In this document: piece by piece, positions 1 to 7,569 of the stretch
How positions within the stretch are numbered: the first letter of the stretch is position 1
How the letters are laid out: each line of letters starts with the position of its first letter
Source: JAEZAF01 sp964395665
Lineage (GTDB): Bacteria; Chloroflexota; Anaerolineae; Aggregatilineales; Phototrophicaceae
NCBI GenBank assembly: GCA_964395665.1
Contig: CAYNDH010000006.1
Location: forward strand, 3,206 to 67,205
Length of the DNA: 64,000 nt
Direction: 5' to 3'
Made by a program: the position numbers and the translations under genes
Notes under the pieces: generated by a model
Database searches by the model: none
What the model was told of the DNA's origin: nothing
Seen by the model: only the letters and a program-made list of their open reading frames with translations

Positions 1-1684
1 ACGCGGTCGTATTAGGTTCGCCGATCTTGTGCTGAAGGGCCAGCGCCTGCTGTAATCGTTCAACACCCTCCACTAAATCAATCCGGCAGCCGCTCCATGT
101 CAGGGCTTCAGCGGTATAGAAATCATCTCCAACCTGCTGAAACAACTGCGCCGCACGATCAAAACACTGGATCGCCTCATCTTCAGTGCGGGTTGCCGCG
201 GTATAGGGAATGGGGCTGAATGCGATCCCCCGCAGATAGAGCGTAAAAGCCTGCTCCCACACATCACCACTGCGCTCGAAGATCGCCAGCGGACGATCAA
301 CTTTCGCCACCAGCTCGGAGAGTTCTACCCGTTCAACGGGCAGCCGCAGGAACTTGAAGCGCAGCCAGCGTGTTTCAAAACGGGCCGCCATTCGCGAGTC
401 GGGTGCAATGCGGGCCGCACATTCCACCGCGCTTTGCAGCATGGTATTACCTTCCAGCGTGCGTTCCCGGATCTCGGTATAAAAATGCACGCTCTCCAGC
501 GCGGCATCCAGCGCCGTCAGATCTTCGCGCTGAAGGCCGTAATTCCATGCCGCCGCCACATTATGAAAGTCGGCATCAATCCGCCGCATCGCGTCGAGAT
601 GACGGTGATCCTTGATCTGTGGTTCAAGCTGTGGCATAAACCGCATCAGGAAGTAAGCGATAAACTGCGAGATCCCGTCTTCATAGTCCGGGCTGGCCTC
701 AAGCTGCTCAAAAGCATACTGGCGCAGCAGTTCATTGACCTGATAACGCCCGTTTGCATCCTTCCGCAGCATCGACTGATCGACCAGATCCGCCAGCATA
801 TCAACACTGGTTCCGGTGACATCACGCAGCGCCTCGGCGGTGGCCCCACCGCGAAACAGGCTGTAATACTGCATGACCTGCCGCTGTTCCGGCGTCAGCA
901 TCTTCCACGACGCATCAAACACCGTGCGGATGCTGCGATGACGGTCTTCCCAGTCGCGGTCACGGGCTTTCAACAGATCCAGACCGGTTTCAATTTCATG
1001 CGCAATAGTTTCAATCGGCAGCGTCCGCAGCCAGCTTGCGGCCAGTTCAATCGCCAGCGGCATCCCTTCCACCATCTGGCAGATATACCGTACCGTTTTC
1101 AGAGACTGATCCGTCAGCGGATAACCGCTCAGACGCGCCCGTTCAAGGAAAAGCTGCTGCGCCTCTCCGTCATCGTCATCATACGGCAGGCCTTTGACCT
1201 CGCGCACCCATTCATGCCGCAGGTTCAGCGCGATACGCGATGTCACCAGAATGCGCAGCCCGGGCGCGGCATCCAGCAGCCGCGTGAGCAGCGGCGCGGT
1301 ATCCACCAGATGCTCGAAGTTGTCAAAATACAGCAGCATCTGCCGGTCGCGCAGATAAGCACAGACTTCCTTTTCGAGATCATCCGCCTGGGCCTGAAGT
1401 GCCAGTGCTTCGACCAGCGTATGCAAGAGCTGATCAGGATCATGCAGCGGGGCCAGCCACACCGAACAGACTCCATGCGGGAACACGGGCTGCACCTCAT
1501 AACTGATCTGACGGGCCAGCCGTGTTTTGCCGATCCCGCCGGGACCGATCAGCGTCAGCAGACGGCATCCGGGCGAAACCAGCAGCTCACTCAGGCTGTC
1601 AATTTCCTTCGTGCGACCGATAAACCCGAAACGCTCCGTCTCGTCAGGAATATGAAGTGAGTCATGTATTTCGTACAGAGCCAT
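1..1684 (-). CDS. NB-ARC/AAA-type ATPase regulator (3' end outside the window)
   Basis: Partial gene: the frame is open from the ATG at 1684 to the window edge, at least 561 residues. The N-terminal part is a STAND-type NTPase. Visible motifs are a short leader with F-x-GR-x-x-E-I, Walker A GPGGIGKTR (near residue 42), Walker B LLYFDNFEHL, and the GMPLAIELAASWLR motif typical of NB-ARC/AfsR/LuxR-type ATPases. The rest is alpha-helical and resembles TPR-like repeats that sense a ligand or partner. Such proteins are signal-dependent ATPase switches, often transcription regulators or conflict sensors. No DNA-binding domain lies at the N-terminus; one could follow at the missing C-terminus. The start is preceded by a weak AAAGG. 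The upstream region carries two palindromic operators. Specific role unknown. Confidence 0.85.
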   Translation of the reverse strand, partial: MALYEIHDSLHIPDETERFGFIGRTKEIDSLSELLVSPGCRLLTLIGPGGIGKTRLARQISYEVQPVFPHGVCSVWLAPLHDPDQLLHTLVEALALQAQADDLEKEVCAYLRDRQMLLYFDNFEHLVDTAPLLTRLLDAAPGLRILVTSRIALNLRHEWVREVKGLPYDDDDGEAQQLFLERARLSGYPLTDQSLKTVRYICQMVEGMPLAIELAASWLRTLPIETIAHEIETGLDLLKARDRDWEDRHRSIRTVFDASWKMLTPEQRQVMQYYSLFRGGATAEALRDVTGTSVDMLADLVDQSMLRKDANGRYQVNELLRQYAFEQLEASPDYEDGISQFIAYFLMRFMPQLEPQIKDHRHLDAMRRIDADFHNVAAAWNYGLQREDLTALDAALESVHFYTEIRERTLEGNTMLQSAVECAARIAPDSRMAARFETRWLRFKFLRLPVERVELSELVAKVDRPLAIFERSGDVWEQAFTLYLRGIAFSPIPYTAATRTEDEAIQCFDRAAQLFQQVGDDFYTAEALTWSGCRIDLVEGVERLQQALALQHKIGEPNTTA

Positions 1685-1736
1685 TGAACGCAGCCTTTTG
1701 CCACTTTGGAACACTATTTCTACGGGAGGAGGTTCA

Positions 1737-1799
1737 TCGAAACAGCCGTTTCGAGTGAAACATCTGTTTCATTTTACCGTGTTTTTCCTACAATCAGAA
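1737..1799 (-). promoter_or_regulatory. Promoter with two GAAAC-N4-GTTTC operators for the NB-ARC gene
   Basis: Reading the minus strand there is TTCTGA (1799-1794), a 17-base spacer and TAAAAT (1776-1771), a plausible sigma-70 promoter. Two perfect palindromes of the form GAAAC-N4-GTTTC lie at 1739-1752 and 1757-1770, centres 18 bp apart; each is extended by one or two further paired bases. The second abuts the -10 box and the first would lie just after the transcription start. This form resembles sites of TetR-family regulators of the PsrA type, so repression by a TetR-like protein encoded elsewhere is inferred. Confidence 0.6.
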
Positions 1800-1847
1800 A
1801 TTCTGAGACCTGACTCTAAATTCAGCGACTTCGCTTCCAAACAAAAA

Positions 1848-1874
1848 GCGGCCCCGTCGTTAAGACAGGGCCGC
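1848..1874 (-). terminator. Rho-independent terminator of the PA14/SH3 gene
   Basis: Inverted repeat GCGGCCC (1848-1854) / GGGCCGC (1868-1874). On the minus strand it is followed by a TTTTT run (complement of 1843-1847), 60 bases after the stop codon at 1934. Confidence 0.8.
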
Positions 1875-1933
1875 CAGTAGAGACTCTTACCTGATATCGA
1901 GTGATCAGGCTGATGGTTCAAATGCCTCAGTCG

Positions 1934-3337
1934 TTACTCAACCGGGACATCCGCAAGGACCAGCGGCGGTGCGACATTCACATAGCGAGCGCTCGACCAG
2001 CCAACCACACCATTGAAATTCAGCTTCAGCCAGGCGGCATCATTGGTGCGGGCCAGGACGGTTGCTGAACTGCCACGCGGCATCACCATCAGCGAGTCCG
2101 CCGATGTATTCGGCTGTGCCCGCAGGTGAAGATTGGAAACCGTCGTCGCGGTATAGGCGGTTGCAGTGGTATTCGTGCTGGTGGAGAGCGTCGGGGCTGA
2201 TGCCGCTGTGCTGTCAACCACCGGGACATTTGCTGCATTGGCCGTATCCACGAACAATCCGCTCACCCAGCCGCTGATGCCGCCCACATCCAGACGGTAC
2301 CAGGTGCGGTTCCCGTTCACACCGCTGATGCCGTAGACCTCATTGCGGCGGATCTTGGTCAGGATATCGCCATTGGTCGAAGGCAGACTGCGGACGTTCA
2401 GCACGCTGGCGGTGACGGTCGCAGTTGCGCCTGCCACCGGCGTTGTCGGTGTTGTCGGATTTACCGCACCCGACGGCGCAATCAGCTTGAAGTCGATATG
2501 CGCATCGAAGCCGGACTCAAAGTATTCGATAACGATATTGGTCGGGCCGCCGAGCAGATTAAAGTTGGCGGTGTATCCCTGCCCGGTGAAGGTATGCCAC
2601 TCATTGATGTAAGCGATACCATTGACGAAAACGCGCACACCGTCGTCCGCAAAGACCTGAATGCCATAGTTACCGGCAGGCAGATTCTGCGTGGTAGACC
2701 AGCGAACCGAGAAGTTGTCAGCAGGCATCCCATTCAGTGGTGCGCCCAGCCCCCAGCGGTAGGACGGCGGATTCGACTCGTTACGGGTGAGGAACGGTGC
2801 GCCGCTCAGGTTCGGGTTGCTGTAGTACTGGGCAACCCAGTTACCGCTGCCCGTCACCTGCGTGGGGATGTCGTTGACATTGATCCATGTCATCTTGAGG
2901 AAGGCATTCCCGGTGATCTCGCGATAATCGACCTGAAGATGATGCACACCCGCGCTCAGCGGGACATCGACTGTCAGTGTATCGCCGGGGCGCGGCGTGT
3001 TATAGGTATTCAGCACGGAATTATCGTTCACCAGAAGCTGGACACCATCATCCACCGTGATCGAGAAGCGATACGTACCGGCTTCGAAGAACACATCAGT
3101 GCCGAACCGGGCAGAGAAATTATCATTGGTCACAGATTCGTGAGGCGAACCGTTGCCCCAGTCGAAATTGATCTCGTTGAATGTCGCTTCATAAACGGGC
3201 GGATCAATCATCTGCGCATTGTTATAAAACGATCCCTGCCAGGTTGCATACGAGTTCTGCGCGCTCACGGGCTGGGCAGCGTAACCACCGAATGCCAGCA
3301 GCGCGAATATCGGAAGTAAATAGAATAAGCGTTTCAT
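1934..3337 (-). CDS. Secreted protein with two PA14 and two SH3b domains
   Basis: 467 residues. The chosen ATG at 3337 follows GGAAGGA and opens a clear signal peptide (about residues 1-26, ending PVSA-Q); an in-frame start 64 codons upstream lacks both. Two PA14-like lectin folds follow (about 30-152 and 165-285), each with F-x-x-x-DDGV-x-[LV]-x-VN and a W/F-rich core. Then come a Thr/Pro-rich linker and two bacterial SH3 domains (about 308-365 and 398-455, with LNVRSLPS, LHLRAQPN and GWVSG/GWSSA motifs). PA14 domains bind glycans and SH3b domains often bind peptidoglycan or peptides, so a cell-surface adhesive or wall-associated role is inferred. No catalytic domain is visible. Confidence 0.85.
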   Translation of the reverse strand: MKRLFYLLPIFALLAFGGYAAQPVSAQNSYATWQGSFYNNAQMIDPPVYEATFNEINFDWGNGSPHESVTNDNFSARFGTDVFFEAGTYRFSITVDDGVQLLVNDNSVLNTYNTPRPGDTLTVDVPLSAGVHHLQVDYREITGNAFLKMTWINVNDIPTQVTGSGNWVAQYYSNPNLSGAPFLTRNESNPPSYRWGLGAPLNGMPADNFSVRWSTTQNLPAGNYGIQVFADDGVRVFVNGIAYINEWHTFTGQGYTANFNLLGGPTNIVIEYFESGFDAHIDFKLIAPSGAVNPTTPTTPVAGATATVTASVLNVRSLPSTNGDILTKIRRNEVYGISGVNGNRTWYRLDVGGISGWVSGLFVDTANAANVPVVDSTAASAPTLSTSTNTTATAYTATTVSNLHLRAQPNTSADSLMVMPRGSSATVLARTNDAAWLKLNFNGVVGWSSARYVNVAPPLVLADVPVE

Positions 3338-3474
3338 CGAACTATCCTTCCTTTTGGCCTCTGAAAATGCGTGAGCTGTCATCCATGCCACCCGGCACGG
3401 TATGGGCATCATGCAAAAGTAAGAGTAAGACATCATCACACAGACATCCATACGCAGACAAAGGCCGCTGCGTT

Positions 3475-3515
3475 TTGTCATGCGTGACAATTTATCCATT
3501 ACAATCACAATTATA
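3475..3515 (-). promoter_or_regulatory. -10 box and TTGTCA-N4-TGACAA palindrome in a long leader
   Basis: The 390 bases between the two secreted-protein genes contain, on the minus strand, a perfect TATAAT (3515-3510) with only a poor -35. A palindrome TTGTCA-TGCG-TGACAA lies at 3475-3490, some 20-35 bases downstream of the -10. If this promoter is used the leader to the ATG at 3337 is about 165 bases. The palindrome could be an operator or a leader hairpin. Confidence 0.4.
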
Positions 3516-3651
3516 GTACCATGATCCACCGACCATTTGGCCTACGCTTGCCTGACGATCAGACGTTAATGGCCGATTTCACACATTCTGCTAATATTAA
3601 ATTTAATCATTTCTCATCTGCTGACGGATTAGCGCACCCTGTGGTAAGCAA

Positions 3652-3678
3652 AAGGGCGAAGTTTTACACCTCGCCCTT
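3652..3678 (-). terminator. Terminator of the PPC-repeat protein gene
   Basis: Stem AAGGGCGA (3652-3659) / TCGCCCTT (3671-3678), followed on the minus strand by a T-rich stretch (TTTGCTT), 50 bases after the stop codon at 3728. Confidence 0.75.
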
Positions 3679-3727
3679 CTGAAAAATCTGACTGTTTCCG
3701 TCATTCCGGACGGTTTGCAATCACGGG

Positions 3728-5935
3728 TTATTCGAACTGAACTGTCAGCGCATAGTTGCCGCGAGTACCGCTGTAGATCGTGGCATAGGCTGTTGCAACG
3801 ATGGTATAGGTCCCATCAGCAGTCAGCGCGAGTGAGGTAATCTGTGCGTTTTTCGTATCGGAGGTGGCATCATCATTGCTGGCAAGCTCGAAGCCATTCG
3901 GCCCGACCAGATACAGCATCGGGTCAAGTGACTCAGCACCCTGACGCACCATCGAAATCGTCACGACATCCCCGGCGCTGCCTTCAAATGTCCACAGGTC
4001 GAAGTTGTTTTCCTGACCAATGTACCCACGCACAGCCCCGCCCGCAGGAACCGGCACAGTATCCTCACTGGAAAGGTCAATCGTTTCCAGACCGCCAAGG
4101 AAGCCTCCCTGATAGACAGACACATTCATCTGTGGGTCAATCTCAAAGCCGAGTACATAATGCGTGTCCGGGATGAAATTGGGGATCTGTGTCTGAAGGA
4201 CTGGTTCACCCCGTACCGAGATGAAGAGATTGGCTGTCACCGGCGTGGGATCGTTACAGGTGTTCTGATACCAGATATCCACTTCATACGCACCAGCCTG
4301 TGCCACCAGCCAGTAGGTGTAGTACGCAGGCGGCGTGGTCGGTGAGACCGTACAGTTGATATTGCCGGTCGCCTGGAGGCTTCCGCCGGAACTCACCGAG
4401 CGATTATCATCATAGACCGACTGCCCGATCGGATCGCGCACCAGAAGCTGAATATCCGCATTGGTATTCCATGTCAGCAGCACTTCGATCTCACCACGTG
4501 GCAGGCTCAGCGCCGTGATTTCCTGCGGCGTTTCGATGGTAACGCCGGACAGCAGGATCTCATATTCACCCTCTGTTCCGCCGACATCCTTACCGTAGCG
4601 CGTCGCCATGACATAGTAAGTCCCGCCGACAGGTACATTCAGGTTGATCGAAGAATTCGTGTTTTCTGCGCTGACAATATCATCATTGTCAGCCACGATA
4701 TTGCCATTCTGATCAAAGATCAGCAGCAGCGTATCGAGATTGCCATTCTGCGCCGTCAGCGAAATCGTGACCGGTTCGCTCGCGGCCAGATCGACCGTAT
4801 ACATCTCATAATACTGGTCCGATGTAATCGTACTGATCACGGCAGAATTGGGGGAAAGCAGAGGGGCATCAGCTTCAAGATAGGTTTGTGCCGGTTCCGG
4901 CAGTACACGGGTATCCGGATACGGTCCCTGCGGCCCCGGCGCGGTGTCTCCATCCACATCGATGATGAAGCTTGTGAGATACACATTAGAGGTGTTACCA
5001 ATCGGGGCCTGAATCGTGGCCTGAACCGGGTCCATCGGCACACCGTTCACGGTCACATTGACCTCAAATGCCACCGGGCCTACGTTCTCGCAGTCCTGAC
5101 GGTAGTAAACCATCACCTCATAACTGCCAGTCGACACCGGGCCAGCGCTCCACTGGGCGGTTTCAGTCGCGGTTTCACCCTCACCGATCAGGATTTCACA
5201 CAGCCCATTGACATCGAAGCCAAATGAGCCGCCGTTATCGGTGGTGGTGGAGTCAAAAAAGAGGTTGCGGCCAACCGGATCACGCACCTGAAGATTCAGG
5301 TCGGATGTCGTCGGCCATGACAGGCTCACTTCAATGCCGTTTGCCAGAATCTCCTGCGGTGGGAATGTGCGTGCAGGCAGACTGCTATCTGCCTCATTGG
5401 TGGCTGCGGGTTCATCGGTCGCAGCTTCGTCAGTGGAACCCGCTTCATCGGTTGATGCAGGTTCGTCGGTTGCATCCGTATCAGTCGCATCCGTTGCGGT
5501 CGCTGCACCTGTACTGCGGAACAGCACTTCGAAGCCGCCCGTCAGCGCGGTATCTGCACCCGGAGTCGGGAAGATCGTGAGATAGTAGGTACCCGCTTCA
5601 AGTGATAGCTGGTTGTAGCCAATCACACCGCTGCGGGCGATGTCAATCGACTGCGCGACCTGCTGTGCATTGGCATCTGTAATCACGGTGCTGAGGATCA
5701 GCCCGTCATCCGCCGTAATCTCAAGGCTGGCATCAGCGGCCCGTGCCAGCACAAACGTGTAAACCTGTATCGTATTTTCATCCGTCAGTTCACCAGCAGT
5801 AGGTGTGCCGGGTGCAAGTATCCGATCACCCTGTTGGGCGAAGACCATCGACGTGGCTGCCGCCAGTGCGATCAGCAGCAGCATCAATGCCCCGCGCCTG
5901 AGAGAATAATTAAATGACCTGATCAATAACGACAT
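3728..5935 (-). CDS. Secreted pre-peptidase C-terminal (PPC)-type repeat protein
   Basis: 735 residues with a signal peptide (hydrophobic 15-33, ending VFA-Q). The chain alternates two module types. PPC-like beta-sandwiches carry patterns such as Y-T-F-x-L-x-x-A-x-D-A-S-L and D-x-x-L-L-I-F-D-Q-N-G-N-I-V-A-D-N-DD, with the last at about 640-735. Two copies of a sandwich with LSW/LTW-x-T-x-[AS]-D-[IL]-x-L-x-V-R-D-P-[IV]-G resemble YfaP-type domains. A low-complexity Thr/Asp/Glu/Ala linker lies at about 145-187. PPC domains usually accompany secreted peptidases, but no peptidase domain is present, so a structural or carrier role at the cell surface is inferred. AAGGAG lies 12 bases before the ATG. 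Codirectional with the PA14 gene but separated by a terminator. Confidence 0.8.
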   Translation of the reverse strand: MSLLIRSFNYSLRRGALMLLLIALAAATSMVFAQQGDRILAPGTPTAGELTDENTIQVYTFVLARAADASLEITADDGLILSTVITDANAQQVAQSIDIARSGVIGYNQLSLEAGTYYLTIFPTPGADTALTGGFEVLFRSTGAATATDATDTDATDEPASTDEAGSTDEAATDEPAATNEADSSLPARTFPPQEILANGIEVSLSWPTTSDLNLQVRDPVGRNLFFDSTTTDNGGSFGFDVNGLCEILIGEGETATETAQWSAGPVSTGSYEVMVYYRQDCENVGPVAFEVNVTVNGVPMDPVQATIQAPIGNTSNVYLTSFIIDVDGDTAPGPQGPYPDTRVLPEPAQTYLEADAPLLSPNSAVISTITSDQYYEMYTVDLAASEPVTISLTAQNGNLDTLLLIFDQNGNIVADNDDIVSAENTNSSINLNVPVGGTYYVMATRYGKDVGGTEGEYEILLSGVTIETPQEITALSLPRGEIEVLLTWNTNADIQLLVRDPIGQSVYDDNRSVSSGGSLQATGNINCTVSPTTPPAYYTYWLVAQAGAYEVDIWYQNTCNDPTPVTANLFISVRGEPVLQTQIPNFIPDTHYVLGFEIDPQMNVSVYQGGFLGGLETIDLSSEDTVPVPAGGAVRGYIGQENNFDLWTFEGSAGDVVTISMVRQGAESLDPMLYLVGPNGFELASNDDATSDTKNAQITSLALTADGTYTIVATAYATIYSGTRGNYALTVQFE

Positions 5936-6203
5936 GCTTGACTTGGCTCCTTTTTAAGAGTCAACCTGTCCGTCGTTTCAGTGTAGCGCAGAACGATAAA
6001 GCCGACCAGACCAACCCTACCCCCACCTCACCGGATATGTACCGGATACGCATTCACTTTTCAGAAAAGTCGATCTGTGTTACACAGGGAAGGGAACCAC
6101 ACCGCTCACCCTGCACGGTCTGAAGCACCTGCTGACTGTCTGCTGCCTGCACCTGGCGAACACGGTCTATCTGCTATCTGTGATCTGAAACAGGAGACAT
6201 CCG

Positions 6204-7505
6204 ATGATCAGAAACCTGCTGCGTGATATAACCGACCATGTAGAAAGTTACGTTGACCGGCTCAAATCGCGGCTGGAAGCCCGCCTGCATCCCGATGGGC
6301 GCACGGTCCAGATTATCCCATACATGGGCTATGCGACCGAAACCGAAGTCCACATACGCGCCCGTGCGCTGTACGATAACGGCCTGACACCAGCCACCGA
6401 TGCCGATAATCTGTGGAAAAACCTGCTGAATGCCTATCGCCGCGTGAATTCCGACGAGATCCCGTTTGCGATTGTTGATGTGACCGTCAACGGGCAGACG
6501 GTGCAGCTTGTCGCAGATGAAGAAGGCTTTTTCGAACTGCATCTGACGCTGGAAAAGCCGCTGGACGCCAAAATCATGCTGCATGATGTGCATTTCAGGC
6601 TGGTTGGCCTGCCGCCGGATGCCAATGTGCCCGGCGACCTGGCTGACATCACCGCGACGGGACAGGTCATCCTGCCGCCAAAAAGCGCCGAATACGGCAT
6701 CATCAGCGATCTGGACGATACGGTCATTCAGACCGACGCCATCAATCTGATCAGGATGGCGCGTAATACCTTCCTTCAGAATGCCCGCACCCGCCTGCCC
6801 TTCAGTGGCGTGGCGGGCTTTTACCGCGCCCTGCAAAATGGGACAAAGCAGGCCTACAACCCGATTTATTACGTCAGCAGCAGCCCGTGGAATCTCTATG
6901 ATCTGCTGCTGGACTTTTTCACCGTGCGCGAGATCCCGTTTGGCACAGTGTTCCTGCGGAACTTCGGCTTCCCCGAAGTCTATGAAGAAGGCCATCGTAC
7001 CCACAAATCCGACGCCATTATGAAGATCATGCAGGCTTATCCACATCTGAATTTCGTCATGATCGGGGACAGCGGCCAGATGGACCCGGAAATCTATACC
7101 GAGATGGCCGAACGTTATCCGGAGCGGGTGCGCGTGATCTATATCCGTAATGTCACCACTGCCGAATCACGTGATGCGCAGGTGCGCACGCTTGCCGACC
7201 GGCTGCACGCCAGAGGCATTGATATGCTGCTGGTGAAAGATACGATCGCGGCGGCTGAAGATGCGCTGGGCCGTGGTCTGATTTTGCCGGAAGCAATGCC
7301 AGATATTCGCGAACAGCGCGCCACCGATGAACGCCCACCCGAAAAGCTGGATGAAGTCGTTTCTGAAGCCATCAGTGAGGCTGTCGGTCTGGCTGAGGAT
7401 GTGCTGCCTGTCCCACCGCTGGACAAACCGCTGGACAAACCGGCGGGCAAACCGCTGGATACACCGAACATGGATGCGACTGGTGACACAGGCAGGACAC
7501 CCTAG
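6204..7505 (+). CDS. App1-like (DUF2183) phosphatidate-phosphatase family protein
   Basis: 433 residues, ATG preceded by AGGAGA. The C-terminal catalytic region has the HAD-like signature of the yeast App1 family: ISDLDDTV (D169 and D171 as nucleophile and acid), YVSSSPWNLYDLL (about 223-235), HKSDAI (267-272) and MIGDSGQMDPEIY (286-298). The N-terminal half is a beta-rich domain usual for the family. App1 is a Mg-dependent phosphatidate phosphatase; the bacterial substrate is unproven. No signal peptide or membrane segment is present, so it should act in the cytosol. The tail carries short DKPLDKPAGKPLD repeats. The gene stands alone and converges on the antiporter gene. Confidence 0.85.
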   Translation: MIRNLLRDITDHVESYVDRLKSRLEARLHPDGRTVQIIPYMGYATETEVHIRARALYDNGLTPATDADNLWKNLLNAYRRVNSDEIPFAIVDVTVNGQTVQLVADEEGFFELHLTLEKPLDAKIMLHDVHFRLVGLPPDANVPGDLADITATGQVILPPKSAEYGIISDLDDTVIQTDAINLIRMARNTFLQNARTRLPFSGVAGFYRALQNGTKQAYNPIYYVSSSPWNLYDLLLDFFTVREIPFGTVFLRNFGFPEVYEEGHRTHKSDAIMKIMQAYPHLNFVMIGDSGQMDPEIYTEMAERYPERVRVIYIRNVTTAESRDAQVRTLADRLHARGIDMLLVKDTIAAAEDALGRGLILPEAMPDIREQRATDERPPEKLDEVVSEAISEAVGLAEDVLPVPPLDKPLDKPAGKPLDTPNMDATGDTGRTP

Positions 7506-7524
7506 GGTTGTCTGTGGAATGCAG

Positions 7525-7544
7525 GGGCCGGATTCTTCCGGCCC
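7525..7544. terminator. GC-rich hairpin between convergent genes
   Basis: Perfect 8-bp stem GGGCCGGA / TCCGGCCC with a TTCT loop between the stops of the App1-like gene (7505) and the antiporter gene (7570). There is no U-run, so termination by this hairpin alone is uncertain. Confidence 0.45.
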
Positions 7545-7569
7545 GCCGCTCACTGAATTGAAATGCCCT

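Noticed and set aside
434..1660. Long plus-strand open frame, 408 codons
   Set aside because: It is the antisense shadow of the NB-ARC gene, whose minus-strand product shows intact Walker motifs; the plus-strand translation is Gln/Arg/His-rich with no motif.
2498..3319. Plus-strand open frame, 273 codons
   Set aside because: Antisense to the PA14/SH3 protein gene, which has signal peptide, domains and a terminator.
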